From Rhizobium mayense (lineage in GTDB: Bacteria; Pseudomonadota; Alphaproteobacteria; Rhizobiales; Rhizobiaceae): a stretch of 64,000 nucleotides of DNA. The notes beneath the pieces were generated by a model. That model was not told the DNA's origin. It saw only the letters and a list, made by a program, of their open reading frames with translations, and did not search any database. Where the stretch lies: the NCBI RefSeq assembly GCF_030272705.1, contig NZ_JARFYM010000010.1, forward strand, positions 276,565 to 340,564, given 5' to 3'. How positions within the stretch are numbered: position 1 is the first letter of the stretch; each line of letters begins with the position of its first letter. Below, in pieces: positions 9,901 to 18,694 of the stretch. The position numbers and the translations under genes are program-made.

Positions 9901-12873
9901 ATGTCTCGTCCAAGGCATGATGAGATTACCGAAAAGCATGAAGGTGCGAGCCTCGAACCGCCTCAGGCCGCGTTGTTCGACCAAATCGCAACCGAGCTTG
10001 CCGAATCGAAATGCGGCTTGGTAATCCTGGAACTGTGCGCCAGCGACAACGCCGAGCGTGGCATAGGCAAAGCATGAGCTGTCGCAATTGCCTCGTTCAA
10101 GGCTAAGATTGACTGCGCGGCTCGCGATCAAGGCATATAGATTCGCATCCGTGAAGAATGCGGGTGGTATGATTCTGGTAAGAACCTCTAGTGTCGCCCG
10201 CGATGCCGCATCGCTCATCAGACGCAAGTCGACCAGGTCCTCAATCGCTCGGTCGCCGAGCTGCGACCAGACCCGCTCATACTCGCACCGCGCCTCCTCT
10301 TCCGATGGGTGTCGCGACCATTCGATGCCCAGATGCCGGAGGTAGTCGAGGCCGACTGCGACTGCGTGGCTGCTGTGACCAAGGGTCGTGTACAGGTCTG
10401 CAAGCAGGCAGGTGACGCTGGCGCGTTCGACCGTCGTTGCGGCGCGCTCCGACAGTGCTTTAAGGCGCTGCTCCGCTTGTGCCTGCGCGCTGGTGAGGAA
10501 CTCACATTCGGCGCGATCCAGCTCCAGCTCGAAGGCCAGCTCCTGCCGGCGCTCCCATGCATCTTCCGGCAGCAGCGCCGCGCCGGTAACGAGATAGGTC
10601 AGGGCCGAGGTATAAGCAGCCGATGCCTTCGCGCGCTTGCCAGCGGCCTGATTCAGCTCTGCAAGCTGCTCGCATTCCTCCTGTGACGTGATCAGCGGTG
10701 CGCCACGATTGAGCTGGTTGACGATTTCGAAGATTACCTCATCGCGCTTTTCCCGTGGTGTCCGCGCCAGCAGCATCCGGCCGATCGTCAAATGCAGCTC
10801 AGCGCGCGACTGTTCCGGTATCAGCGCATAGGCGGCTTCCTGCACCCGGTCGTGAACGAATCTGTAGGAGTGCTCGAGACGCTCGATGAATTGTTGGCGC
10901 AGTGCGTCCGCCAGAGCGACGTGCACCTGATCCTCGGATATTTCGAGAACAATAGAGAGCATCGCGACGTCGGCGACATTGCCGAGGCAGGCGAGCTGCC
11001 GTAATGCGTCCAATGTGTTGAGCGGCAGCCGCGTCAGCTTTCCGGCCATTAGCTCCACAACATTGTCGGTATACCGTTTGGCGTCGATGGCACCAAGGTC
11101 CCAGGACCATCGCGCCCGCCCGTGATCGAAGACCAGGAGACCCTCGTCGGCGAGCACATGAAGGAATTGAGTGACGAAAAACGGATTGCCGTCTGTCTTT
11201 GCGTGCACCAGCGTTGCGAGAGGCTCAGCCAGCTTGACGTCGCAGCGAAGCGACTCCGCGATAAGGTTTCCAAGGTCATTTGTCGCCAGCGGAGCCAGCT
11301 TGATGTCCTGCACCCTGCCGGTCGCGCGCATGGTTTCCAGCTTGCGCATGAGTGGATGCGCAGCGGTGACCTCGTTGTCGCGGAAAGCGCCAATGAGGAG
11401 GAGATTGCGAAGATCAGATCGGGCCAACAGGTCTGCCAAAAGGTCGAGCGTCGCCGCATCCAGCCATTGCAGGTCATCGATGAACAAAACCAAGGGATGT
11501 TCGGGACGGGCAAAGACGCCGATCAATTGCCGAAGCACCATCTGGAAGCGCCTCTGCGCGTCCTGCGGTGGAAGCTCCACAATGGGCGGCAACTCTCCAA
11601 TGAGAAGCTTCAGTTCCGGCACCAGATCGGCCATTAGGCCAGCGTTTGATCCCAGGGTCTGCTGGAGGGCGTCACGCCATGGCGCAAGTTCCGCGTCGCT
11701 TTTGCTGAGCAGAGGCCGGATCAGGCTTCGAAGCGCCTGTGCCAGCGTCGCGTAGGGTACATCGCGTTTGAGCAGATCGAATTTGCCGGAAGCGAACAGA
11801 CCACGCAGCGGGGCCAGAACCGCCTGCAGCTCGTTGACAACAGACGACTTGCCGACACCTGAATAGCCCGAGACCAGGGCCAGTTCCGGGCCGCCACCAT
11901 CCACGACGCGACCGAAGGAAGCGAGCAAAGTCTCGACCTCGCGTTGCCGCCCGTAAAGTTTCTCTGGGATCAGCAGCCGATCGAGCGTGTCGTGTTCGCC
12001 CAGCGGAAAGTCGTCAATCCGACCCTTTGCCTCCCATTCGATTAGGCAATTGCAAAGGTCGCTTTCGAGCCCAGCTGCCGTCTGATAGCGGTCTTCAGCC
12101 CGCTTCGCGAGCAGCTTCATGACGATCGCCGAGGCGACACCAGGGATCTCCTTCAGCCGTTCGGCAGGCGGTACCGGCTGCTTGGCGAGATGGCAGTGCA
12201 CCCATTCCATCGGCTCCGCGGCGGTAAACGGCAAAACACCGGTGATCATTTGATAGAAGGTGACGCCAAGCGCGTAGAGATCACTCCGGGAGTCGATCGA
12301 CCGATTCATTCGTCCGGTCTGCTCGGGCGCCATATAGGCAAGCGTGCCGGCGATCGTCTCCGGAGGGTGAGGCGATTGACGTTCGCGCGCGAAGCGTAAG
12401 GCGATGCCGAACCCGGTCAGCCGCACCTCACCGGTCGCCTCATTGAACAGGATGTTGGCAGGCTTGATATCTTTGTGAACGAGCCCGTGCTGATGAACTC
12501 CGCCGAGAGCAGCGGTAACAGCGGTGGCGACGCGTAGGAACAATGCTGTTTCCATTGGCGCGCCGAGCAATCGGTCAAGCGGCTCGCCGCCCGCATCCTC
12601 AAGCACCAGCAGGGTCCGACCGGCATCGCGCACGAGGTCGAGCGGCCGCGCTGCCCACGCCCCGTCGAGTTCGTCCCTGAGCTCGTATTCGCGCGCGAGG
12701 CGCTCGACGCTTGCGCGGGACGGGTGGCCGGCGGCCGGAGCAACGAGCAGCACGCCGCGTCGCTTGCCCTCATCTTCCAGGCGCCAGCCGCGGCGAAAGG
12801 TACGTTCGCCCTCCTCCCACGCCGAGTGAGAACCATCCTCCAGGGACGCAACGTTCTGCGAATGCGGCACCAT
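6973..12873 (-). CDS. giant hybrid sensor: Ser/Thr-kinase-like, AAA ATPase, GAF, PAS-PAS, histidine kinase
   Basis: The product has about 1966 residues. Domains in order: a protein-kinase-like domain (about 1-280; HKDIKPANIL at 134-143), a STAND/AAA ATPase with Walker A GYSGVGKSS (336-344) and LVLFIDDLQWLDA as Walker B, a long helical repeat region, a GAF domain (about 1310-1460), two PAS domains, then HisKA with SLSHEITQPI (His near 1747) and an HATPase with LLNLVLNAAEAM, VRDSGPGID and GTGMGLSI. The kinase-like domain lacks an evident ATP-binding lysine and reads GFG instead of DFG, so it may not phosphorylate. Likely partners are the receivers at 4952 and 6600. I chose the start at 12873 because GGAG lies 8 bases upstream; the frame stays open to a GTG at 13038. 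Confidence 0.9.
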   Translation of the reverse strand: MVPHSQNVASLEDGSHSAWEEGERTFRRGWRLEDEGKRRGVLLVAPAAGHPSRASVERLAREYELRDELDGAWAARPLDLVRDAGRTLLVLEDAGGEPLDRLLGAPMETALFLRVATAVTAALGGVHQHGLVHKDIKPANILFNEATGEVRLTGFGIALRFARERQSPHPPETIAGTLAYMAPEQTGRMNRSIDSRSDLYALGVTFYQMITGVLPFTAAEPMEWVHCHLAKQPVPPAERLKEIPGVASAIVMKLLAKRAEDRYQTAAGLESDLCNCLIEWEAKGRIDDFPLGEHDTLDRLLIPEKLYGRQREVETLLASFGRVVDGGGPELALVSGYSGVGKSSVVNELQAVLAPLRGLFASGKFDLLKRDVPYATLAQALRSLIRPLLSKSDAELAPWRDALQQTLGSNAGLMADLVPELKLLIGELPPIVELPPQDAQRRFQMVLRQLIGVFARPEHPLVLFIDDLQWLDAATLDLLADLLARSDLRNLLLIGAFRDNEVTAAHPLMRKLETMRATGRVQDIKLAPLATNDLGNLIAESLRCDVKLAEPLATLVHAKTDGNPFFVTQFLHVLADEGLLVFDHGRARWSWDLGAIDAKRYTDNVVELMAGKLTRLPLNTLDALRQLACLGNVADVAMLSIVLEISEDQVHVALADALRQQFIERLEHSYRFVHDRVQEAAYALIPEQSRAELHLTIGRMLLARTPREKRDEVIFEIVNQLNRGAPLITSQEECEQLAELNQAAGKRAKASAAYTSALTYLVTGAALLPEDAWERRQELAFELELDRAECEFLTSAQAQAEQRLKALSERAATTVERASVTCLLADLYTTLGHSSHAVAVGLDYLRHLGIEWSRHPSEEEARCEYERVWSQLGDRAIEDLVDLRLMSDAASRATLEVLTRIIPPAFFTDANLYALIASRAVNLSLERGNCDSSCFAYATLGVVAGAQFQDYQAAFRFGKLGCDLVEQRGLRRFEARTFMLFGNLIMPWTRHVRAGRDFVRRAFEAANLTGDLTYAAYSCNQLNTNLLAAGDPLPKVQREAEHGLMFAQKAQFGFIIDIISTQLGLIRTLRGLTPIFGRFDDEQFDELRIEGHYSSNSDLALAECWYWCRKLQARFFAGDYRSALDASERAKRLLWTSASLFETAEYHFYSALSNAMACNGAVTEERGYHVCALVAHHRQLEIWSKHCPENFENRAALVGAEIARIEGRPLDAMELYERAIASARANRFVHNEALANELAASFYAARGFEEIANLYLGNARRGYLQWGADAKVRQLDQHHPWLKQDERTRGLTGTIEAPVEYLDLATIVEVSQALSGEIVLEKLMEKLMRAALEHAGAERGLLIVPRDDKLQIEAEATANGVDVTVHLRDRPDPEAALPESLIRYGMRTQEAIIIDGTSSQNAFSADPYIVERRVRSILCLPLINQGKLIGILYLENNLAPNVFTPDRVSLLKVLASQAAISLEKSRLYQDLADREGKIRRLVDANIIGIFVADREGRILEANDAFLRILGYDREDLVLGRVRWTELSPPEWRERDILTRTALNSIGTLQPFEKEYFRKDGSRVPVLIGAARFKEDGDQAVAFVLDLTDRKRAEEALRESERNLRSAIDGIPGLVAILAPDGEVEAVNRQILEYSGQSLEEAKNWAANGTVHPEDLPHVAEVFMTSIAAGIPYQIEQRLRRFDGEYRWFDNRGIPIRDDSGRILRWYVLQTDIEDRTQALARLQQMQADLAHMNRVSMMGELAASLSHEITQPIASARNNARAAQNFLEMQPPDMGEVKEALACVVDDTDRAGDIIGRIREQMKNAPPRKERLDLNAAIDEVITLARSATHRNGVSVQTRLAAALPRVPGDRVQLQQVLLNLVLNAAEAMASVEAGARELVISTEQDPTGVVVAVRDSGPGIDPIHLEHIFEAFYTTKASGTGMGLSICRSIINAHGGKLWAEANEPRGALFKFTLPRATADVTEIH

Positions 12874-13050
12874 CGGCCAGACTCCGGGATCCATACGCCT
12901 GATCGAGCTCAGCCAGACGCGCTTTGGAGATGACAGCGCGTGGCCTCTTTCCGGCTTGAAGAAATCGTACCTCATCGCCAGCAAAATGCCAGCGGTCCGA
13001 GCGCCGGTCCTCGATCCGAGGCCTTCGTGTGGTGCCACCCCTTAGCAGCA

Positions 13051-13080
13051 ATTTGGCGGGATTTGCGGGCCTTTACTCAC
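13051..13080 (+). promoter_or_regulatory. three 10-bp-phased repeats before the YWTD operon (motif B)
   Basis: Three abutting decamers read ATTTGGCGGG, ATTTGCGGGC, CTTTACTCAC. They match motif C (18695-18724) at 26 of 30 bases and resemble motif A upstream of hemA. The site lies 80 bases before the rightward gene at 13161 and within the divergent space between it and the giant sensor kinase, so it could serve either. It is not a sigma-54 promoter, because the GG and GC elements are two bases too close. Confidence 0.55.
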
Positions 13081-13160
13081 GCCTTCAGGCGCCGATGGGT
13101 CAAGTTGAAACCAGCCAAGGCAAATCGTGTCAAGGCAACAGCAACACCGAAGGAAAGACC

Positions 13161-14075
13161 ATGATGGCAAATGAAGCAGCCAAATCAAAGAGCCCACCGG
13201 GCATCGCGCGAGCCGGTCGACTGTTCGTTCTCGAACTGAGCGGCGACCGCATCCACTCCATGAATCCGGACGGTTCCGATCGCAAGACCATCGTCACCGA
13301 CTGCCGTTACCCCGACGGCATCGTCGTGGATGCCAAGGCTGGCCATATCTATTGGACCAATATGGGCATTCCCAACCTCAACGACGGATCGATCGAGCGC
13401 GCCGACCTCGATGGCCGGAATCGAAAGATCATCGTCCCGCAGGGCTTCACCCATACACCCAAGCAGCTCCACCTAGATCGCGAAAACGGCAAACTCTATT
13501 GGGGCGACCGCGAAGGCATGCGCATGATGCGCGCAAACCTTGACGGTTCGCAGCTCGAGACGCTGGTCGAGACCGGTCGGGGCGACGAGGACGCACGCGA
13601 TCAGACGAGATGGTGCGTCGGTATTACCGTCGATCCGAAACTCGGGAAGTTCTACTGGACCCAGAAGGGACCCGACAATGGCGAGCAGGGCCGCATCCTT
13701 CGCGCCGGCATCGAGATCCCGGCAGGTGAAACGCCGGCGAACCGTAGCGACATCGAGGTCGTGTTCGACAACCTGCCCGAGCCGATCGACCTCGAATTCG
13801 ATGTGGAGAACCGCGCCCTCTACTGGACCGATCGCGGCGATGCTCCGCGCGGCAATACCGTCAATCGCGCTCAGGTCGACAAACCCACTGCCCCGGAAAT
13901 CCTCATCACGCATCTGATGGAGGGCATAGGGCTCGCCCTCGACGTGCTCGGCCACCGGATGTTCGTCACCGACTTCGCCGGCTCTGTCTACTCCGCCGAT
14001 CTCGATGGCAAGAACGAGCGCAACTTCCTCTACGCCCAGGGCAATCTCACCGGCATCGCCTACGCCGAAATCTGA
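13161..14075 (+). CDS. YWTD/LDL-receptor-type beta-propeller protein (SMP-30-like)
   Basis: This 304-residue protein is built of repeats in which an aromatic-WT/WG signature recurs: IYWTNMG, LYWGDREG, FYWTQKG, LYWTDRG, each followed by a hydrophobic strand and a DLDG/NLDG turn. This is the six-bladed propeller of the LDL-receptor class B/SMP-30 group. No secretion signal is visible. The role is unknown; relatives are often annotated as 3-hydroxyacyl-CoA dehydrogenase-linked or gluconolactonase-like. The start at 13161 follows GAAGGAAAG. It leads an operon with a dehydrogenase, a CoA-transferase and possibly NDH-2, so a part in organic-acid catabolism is plausible. Confidence 0.75.
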   Translation: MMANEAAKSKSPPGIARAGRLFVLELSGDRIHSMNPDGSDRKTIVTDCRYPDGIVVDAKAGHIYWTNMGIPNLNDGSIERADLDGRNRKIIVPQGFTHTPKQLHLDRENGKLYWGDREGMRMMRANLDGSQLETLVETGRGDEDARDQTRWCVGITVDPKLGKFYWTQKGPDNGEQGRILRAGIEIPAGETPANRSDIEVVFDNLPEPIDLEFDVENRALYWTDRGDAPRGNTVNRAQVDKPTAPEILITHLMEGIGLALDVLGHRMFVTDFAGSVYSADLDGKNERNFLYAQGNLTGIAYAEI

Positions 14076-14098
14076 AAACCACGCAGGAGAACGAAACT

Positions 14099-15052
14099 AT
14101 GTCTATCAATAAACCCATTCGTCATATCGCCATCGTCGGCACCGGCGTCATCGGTGCGAGCTGGGCGGCCTTGTTCCTTGCCAAAGGCCTGAAGGTCGTG
14201 GCGACAGACCCGGCACCCAATGCCGAAACCAGACTGCGAGAATTCGTGGCAAGCGCCTGGCCAGCACTGACCCGCCTCGGCCTCGCGCCCGGCGCATCCC
14301 AGTCGAACCTGAGCTTCACCGCCGACCTTGCCGAAGCTCTGGCCAACGCCGACTTCGTCCAGGAGAACGGACCGGAACGGGTCGACTTCAAGCAGAAGCT
14401 CTACGGCCAGCTTGATGCGCTGCTGCCGGAGGACGTGATCATCGCCTCGAGCTCGTCGGGCATCCCGATGAGTCAGATCCAGCCAGGTGCCGCCACCCAT
14501 CCCGAACGCTGCGTAATCGGTCATCCCTTCAATCCTCCGCACCTGATCCCGCTGGTCGAGATCGTCGGCGGCGCCAAGACCTCGGCGGAAACGATAGCGC
14601 GTGCCGACGAATTCTATACGTCGATCGGCAGAAAGACGGTGCGTGTCAACAAGGAGATGCAGGGACATATCGCCAATCGCCTGCAGGCCGCCCTGGCACG
14701 TGAAGTCTACTATCTGGTCGCCGAGGGCGTCGTCAGCGCCGCTGACGTCGACACGGCTCTTTCGTGGGGGCCTGGTCTGCGCTGGGGCATCATGGGAAAC
14801 ATGATGCTGAACCATCTCGCCGGCGGCGCAGGCGGCATCGAGCACGCCCTGAAGCAGCTCGGCGGGCCGATGGCGGCCTGGTGGAAGACCCTTGGCACGC
14901 CGGAGATGACAGCGGAATTCCAGCAAAAGCTCATCGACAGCGTCCATGTCGAAGTCGGATCGCGAAGCATCGCCGAGCTCGAAGCTGAGCGTGACGAGCT
15001 TCTGATCGGTCTCGTGGAGCTGCGCAACAAGCGAAAGGAGATCAACGGCTAG
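14099..15052 (+). CDS. 3-hydroxyacyl-CoA dehydrogenase family, L-carnitine dehydrogenase-like
   Basis: This 317-residue protein starts with an NAD-binding Rossmann fold (GTGVIGASWAALFLAKG, residues 14-30) and has the family motifs ENGPERVDFKQKL, ASSSSGIPMSQIQ and the catalytic GHPFNPPHLIPLVEIVGG. The helical C-terminal domain is present (HIANRLQAALAREVYYLVAEGVVSAADVD). It oxidises a 3-hydroxyacyl or 3-hydroxy-4-trimethylaminobutyrate substrate with NAD. The sequence looks closest to carnitine dehydrogenases and lambda-crystallin-type enzymes, but substrate choice cannot be read off. A CAGGAG site precedes the start. The gene lies 23 bases after the propeller gene and before a CoA-transferase. 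Confidence 0.85.
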   Translation: MSINKPIRHIAIVGTGVIGASWAALFLAKGLKVVATDPAPNAETRLREFVASAWPALTRLGLAPGASQSNLSFTADLAEALANADFVQENGPERVDFKQKLYGQLDALLPEDVIIASSSSGIPMSQIQPGAATHPERCVIGHPFNPPHLIPLVEIVGGAKTSAETIARADEFYTSIGRKTVRVNKEMQGHIANRLQAALAREVYYLVAEGVVSAADVDTALSWGPGLRWGIMGNMMLNHLAGGAGGIEHALKQLGGPMAAWWKTLGTPEMTAEFQQKLIDSVHVEVGSRSIAELEAERDELLIGLVELRNKRKEING

Positions 15053-15120
15053 CAGAAAACCGCAGCCGTCGAACGTCGGCTGCGCCATTCACCCATTTTC
15101 CAATTCTGATGGAGTTCAAG

Positions 15121-16644
15121 ATGAACATCGCAACCACTGACATCAAAAACCACCAGCCGGATTTGCTCACCGAGACGATCCAGTCCAAGCTCGAAAATCC
15201 CGCGCACAGCCCGGAATTCGACATGCATGCCGCTGTCGACCAGGTGCTGCAGGAGGTCGGCATGTCGACGGCCGATGCCGGCGGCACACTGACCTTCTAC
15301 GGGCGCGATCCGATCATTCCAAGCCCGTTCCGGTTTGGCACGATGGCCGCGGTCAGCCTTGCCGCCAAGTCCGTCGCGATCGCTGCCCTGTGGCGCGACA
15401 GGACCGGTGAAGGACAGGATCTCTTTGTCGACACGCGCAAGGCGCTCCGGCGTTTTGCCGGCTTCTACGACCGCAAATGGGAGACGATCAACGGCCGTCC
15501 GCCGGCCCTGACCGATCCGATGAACCCGTTCCTCGAATTGCCACTCTTTCGCGAGACGAGCGATGGACGACATGTCGTTGCGCTGAACATCTACCCCAAG
15601 TCCGGGGCCCGTGCTCTGAACTTCCTACGGTGCGGCGTCAGCGTCGAATCCCTCAATCAGGCGATCCTGCAGTGGAAGGCTGACGACCTGGAGAAGGCAG
15701 CCGCCGAAGCCGGGCTGATCTTTGCGAAAGTGCGTACCTTCGACGAATTCCGCAAGGAAGTTCAATATACCGAAGTCCTGTCCAGGATGCCGCTGATCTC
15801 GGTCGAGAAAATCGGTGAAAGCGACCCGGTCCCGTTCAAGGCAGGCGCGAAAACACCCTTGGACGGCATTCGTGCCTTCGGAATGGGACATGTCATTGCC
15901 GGAGCTGCCATCGGCAGGGACCTCGCCTATTACGGTGCCGACGTCCTCAATATCTGGCGACCTGACGACACTGAGGTCGACGGGCTCGCCTGGGACGCAC
16001 AGGTTGGCATGCGTTCGACATTCCTCGACAGCTCCAATCAGGACCGCGCGAGGTTTGACGCACTGCTCAAGGATGCGGATATATTCTTTGCCAATAAGCG
16101 TCCAGGTTATCTGGAGCGTCACGGTCTCGATGCCGAAACGCTCAGTGCGAAGAAGCCTGGCCTGATCCATGTGCAGGTCCTGCTCCACGGCAACAAGGGT
16201 CCGTGGAAGAACCGGCCGGGATTTGATGAAATCGGTGCCGCCGTCACCGGCCTCTTTGCGATCGAAGGGTCGCTGACGCATCCCAAGTCGCCGCCGATCA
16301 TTCCGATCGTCGACAATATCGTGGCTTGGATGGGGACCATCGGGGTTCTTTCGGCGCTGCGCCGGCGGGCCATCGAAGGCGGCAGCTATCGCGTCACCGT
16401 CTCCCTGACCCGAACGGTCCTGTGGCTGATGTCGCTCGGCATATTCGACAAGGAGTATGCGCGCGCGACAGCGGGCTCCTCGGACGAGCATGCCGATATC
16501 GCGCCCGATCTCTTCACGGCCGAGACGCCGCTTGGAACCTACCAGGGCATGACCGACCAGGTGGTGTTCTCGCGCACCCCCGGCTCCTTCAAAACGGTGC
16601 TCGTGCCACGCGGCTCGAGCAAGCCTGAATGGCTGAGCGACTGA
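15121..16644 (+). CDS. family III CoA-transferase (CaiB/BaiF type)
   Basis: This protein of about 507 residues has two regions typical of CaiB/BaiF CoA-transferases: an N-terminal segment (FRFGTMAAVSLAAKSVAIAALWRDRTGEGQ) and a second with LDGIRAFGMGHVIAGAAIGRDLAYYGADVLNIWRP and DIFFANKRPGYLERHGL. These enzymes move CoA between carboxylic acids through an aspartyl-CoA thioester. In this operon it would activate the acid handled by the neighbouring carnitine-dehydrogenase-like enzyme. The start at 15121 is preferred because GGAG lies just upstream; an in-frame ATG at 15109 lacks such a site. A 12-bp hairpin follows the stop. Confidence 0.85.
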   Translation: MNIATTDIKNHQPDLLTETIQSKLENPAHSPEFDMHAAVDQVLQEVGMSTADAGGTLTFYGRDPIIPSPFRFGTMAAVSLAAKSVAIAALWRDRTGEGQDLFVDTRKALRRFAGFYDRKWETINGRPPALTDPMNPFLELPLFRETSDGRHVVALNIYPKSGARALNFLRCGVSVESLNQAILQWKADDLEKAAAEAGLIFAKVRTFDEFRKEVQYTEVLSRMPLISVEKIGESDPVPFKAGAKTPLDGIRAFGMGHVIAGAAIGRDLAYYGADVLNIWRPDDTEVDGLAWDAQVGMRSTFLDSSNQDRARFDALLKDADIFFANKRPGYLERHGLDAETLSAKKPGLIHVQVLLHGNKGPWKNRPGFDEIGAAVTGLFAIEGSLTHPKSPPIIPIVDNIVAWMGTIGVLSALRRRAIEGGSYRVTVSLTRTVLWLMSLGIFDKEYARATAGSSDEHADIAPDLFTAETPLGTYQGMTDQVVFSRTPGSFKTVLVPRGSSKPEWLSD

Positions 16645-16676
16645 GACGCAGGATCTCTCAGAGCCCAACGTGAAAG

Positions 16677-16716
16677 GGTTTCTCCCATGACAGGCGCTGC
16701 CGTGATGGGAGAAACC
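16677..16716. promoter_or_regulatory. perfect 12-bp inverted repeat between CoA-transferase and NDH-2 genes
   Basis: GGTTTCTCCCAT at 16677-16688 is repeated inverted at 16705-16716, with a 16-base centre that itself contains GGC-GCT-GCC. No T-tract follows, so it is not a textbook intrinsic terminator. It could be a partial terminator, an mRNA-stability hairpin or an operator for the NDH-2 gene, which starts 50 bases later. Confidence 0.5.
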
Positions 16717-16766
16717 GTCTCCTCGGGGCGAACCCGTCAAACACTCCCCAAGAAAGAGGTGCATCA

Positions 16767-18134
16767 ATGAATGCGATAATATCCGCAACCCCGGCCGCAG
16801 ACGCCACCGTGAGCGTGGCGGCGAGCCACCGAGAGAAAAAACGCGTCGTCGTTGTTGGCGGCGGCTTTGCCGGCATCGCCGCAACGAGGGCACTGCGCCA
16901 CGCCGGTGTCGAGGTTGTCCTCATCGACCGGCGCAATCACCACATATTCCAGCCCCTCCTATACCAGGTGGCGACGGCAGTGCTCGCGCCGGCGGAAATC
17001 GCGGCCCCCATCCGGCAGCTCGAGGTGAGCCAAAAGAATCTGAGCGTCCTTCTGGCAGACGTCACCGCCGTCGATGTCGCGTCCCGCACGATCGAGGCTC
17101 GTTCTCCCGGCGCCGGAGCGCAGAAGATCGCTTACGACTATCTTGTGGTCGCCGCAGGCGCACGCCCTAGCTATTTCGGGCATGACGAATTCGCACAGCA
17201 TGCGCCAGGTCTTAAAAATCTCAGCGACGCGGAGACCATCCGCGCCAAGATCCTCGGTGCCTTCGAACTTGCCGCAACGACCGAGGACGAAGGCGAACGC
17301 GCACGACTTCTGACCTTCGTGCTCGTCGGTGCGGGACCATCCGGCGTGGAACTGGCGGCGTCGCTGGCACACATGGTCAAGGTTACCCTGCGCGGCAACT
17401 TCCGTCGTATCGATCCGGCACGGGCACGCATCGTCCTCCTCGATGCCGGCAACCGCGTTCTCCCGACTTTCGCCGAGACGCTATCCGCCAGTGTGACCCG
17501 ACGGCTGACGAGACTTGGCGTCACGGTCATGACGGGAATGAAGGTCGAGGCAGTCGACGCCAACGGTGTGGTCGCGGGCGGAACCCGGATCCCGAGCGCC
17601 AACGTACTCTGGACCGCCGGGGTTGCGGCATCGCCGATCGCCAAGATGCTCGGGACCCCGACAGACCGCGCTGGACGCGCGCTCGTCGATCCCTTCCTGA
17701 ATGCCGTGGATGCGCCCGATGTTTTCGTCGTGGGCGATGCGGCTGCGGTCATGCAAGGCGGGCATCCTGTGCCCGGCGTGGCGCAGGCGGCGATCCAGGA
17801 GGGCCACTATGTCGGAAACCTGATCGCAAGCAAGCTGCAGGGACGAAACGTGAAGCGGCCATTCCGCTATTTCGACAAGGGGAATATGGCAGTCGTCGGC
17901 AAAAATTACGCCGTCCTGGAACGGGGCGGGTTGCGCACTGGCGGGTTTCTGACCTTTCTGATCTGGGCCTTCGTCCACATCCTTTCTCTGCCGCAACTGC
18001 AAAATCGCCTCCGTGTGCAGCGGCAATGGTTCTGGTCCTATCTGACCGGCCAACGCGCGTCCCGGCTGATCCCCGAGACCCCAATGCATGAGACACCGGG
18101 GCCGGCTGCCGGCGGAAGGCCGCTTGATCCATGA
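16767..18134 (+). CDS. type II NADH dehydrogenase / NAD(P)-FAD oxidoreductase
   Basis: This 455-residue protein has two dinucleotide-binding motifs: VVVVGGGFAG near residues 28-37 for FAD and FVLVGAGPSGVELAASL near 190 for NADH. It also has the family signatures HHIFQPLLYQVAT, FVVGDAAAV and PGVAQAAIQEGHYVG. NDH-2 enzymes sit on the inner face of the membrane and pass electrons from NADH to quinone without pumping protons. The C-terminal hydrophobic segment FLTFLIWAFVHILSLPQL fits membrane attachment. Its position just before a quinol oxidase operon makes a short NADH-to-oxygen chain plausible. The ATG follows AAAGAGG. A paralogue is encoded at 34570-35937. Confidence 0.9.
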   Translation: MNAIISATPAADATVSVAASHREKKRVVVVGGGFAGIAATRALRHAGVEVVLIDRRNHHIFQPLLYQVATAVLAPAEIAAPIRQLEVSQKNLSVLLADVTAVDVASRTIEARSPGAGAQKIAYDYLVVAAGARPSYFGHDEFAQHAPGLKNLSDAETIRAKILGAFELAATTEDEGERARLLTFVLVGAGPSGVELAASLAHMVKVTLRGNFRRIDPARARIVLLDAGNRVLPTFAETLSASVTRRLTRLGVTVMTGMKVEAVDANGVVAGGTRIPSANVLWTAGVAASPIAKMLGTPTDRAGRALVDPFLNAVDAPDVFVVGDAAAVMQGGHPVPGVAQAAIQEGHYVGNLIASKLQGRNVKRPFRYFDKGNMAVVGKNYAVLERGGLRTGGFLTFLIWAFVHILSLPQLQNRLRVQRQWFWSYLTGQRASRLIPETPMHETPGPAAGGRPLDP

Positions 18135-18601
18135 ACCCCTCCTATCTCCCGGCGCTCGCCGCATTAGCGGGATCTGTCATCGGCGGGCTGACGTCCTTTG
18201 CGTCGGCCTGGCTGACGCAACAGCGGCAGAGCCGCGCCGCGCAGATCTCGGGGGAAAAGATGAGGCGACAGAAACTCTACAAGCAGTTCATCGACGAGGC
18301 CTCGAAGCTCTACGCCGATGCCCTGGTTAACAATCAGGCGGAAGTCTCCGCACTGGTCAGCATCTATGCGCTGACCGGGCGCATGCGTGTCATCTCGAGC
18401 GCCTCGGTAATCGAGAAAGCCGAGGCGGTCGTTCGCCTGATCATCGATACCTATTTCGCGCCGAACAAGACGTTTTCCGAAATCCGCGAGCTGATGAACG
18501 GCCAGGCCATGAATCCGTTGCGCGCCTTCAGCGAGGAATGCCGGGCCGAACTGCAGACGCTCGGCGGCCGCAGCGCTCTGGGCAAGGCTGGCCGTGCGTA
18601 G
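18131..18601 (+). CDS. small membrane-anchored helical protein of unknown function
   Basis: This 156-residue protein begins with one hydrophobic segment (PALAALAGSVIGGLTSFASAW, about residues 6-26). A charged, probably helical cytosolic part follows, with KLYKQFIDEASKLYADAL and IDTYFAPNKTFSEIRELM. A clear paralogue lies at 27137-27586. The start overlaps the NDH-2 stop by four bases, so the two are co-translated. I do not know a function for the family. The linkage suggests an accessory to membrane redox enzymes, but that is inference. Confidence 0.75.
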   Translation: MNPSYLPALAALAGSVIGGLTSFASAWLTQQRQSRAAQISGEKMRRQKLYKQFIDEASKLYADALVNNQAEVSALVSIYALTGRMRVISSASVIEKAEAVVRLIIDTYFAPNKTFSEIRELMNGQAMNPLRAFSEECRAELQTLGGRSALGKAGRA

Positions 18602-18694
18602 CTCAATACTCCGCTTGCATAAGATTGGCGCAGGAAGCCTGCGAAAGTGGATGCTTGCCTATCGAGTATCCAAGCTTGCAGGCGGTTTTCAACG

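Noticed and set aside
13051..13080. sigma-54 promoter reading of the decamer motif (TGGCG...TTGC)
   Set aside because: Only 8 bases separate the GG and GC elements in motifs B and C, while sigma-54 needs 10; the third decamer would also be unexplained.
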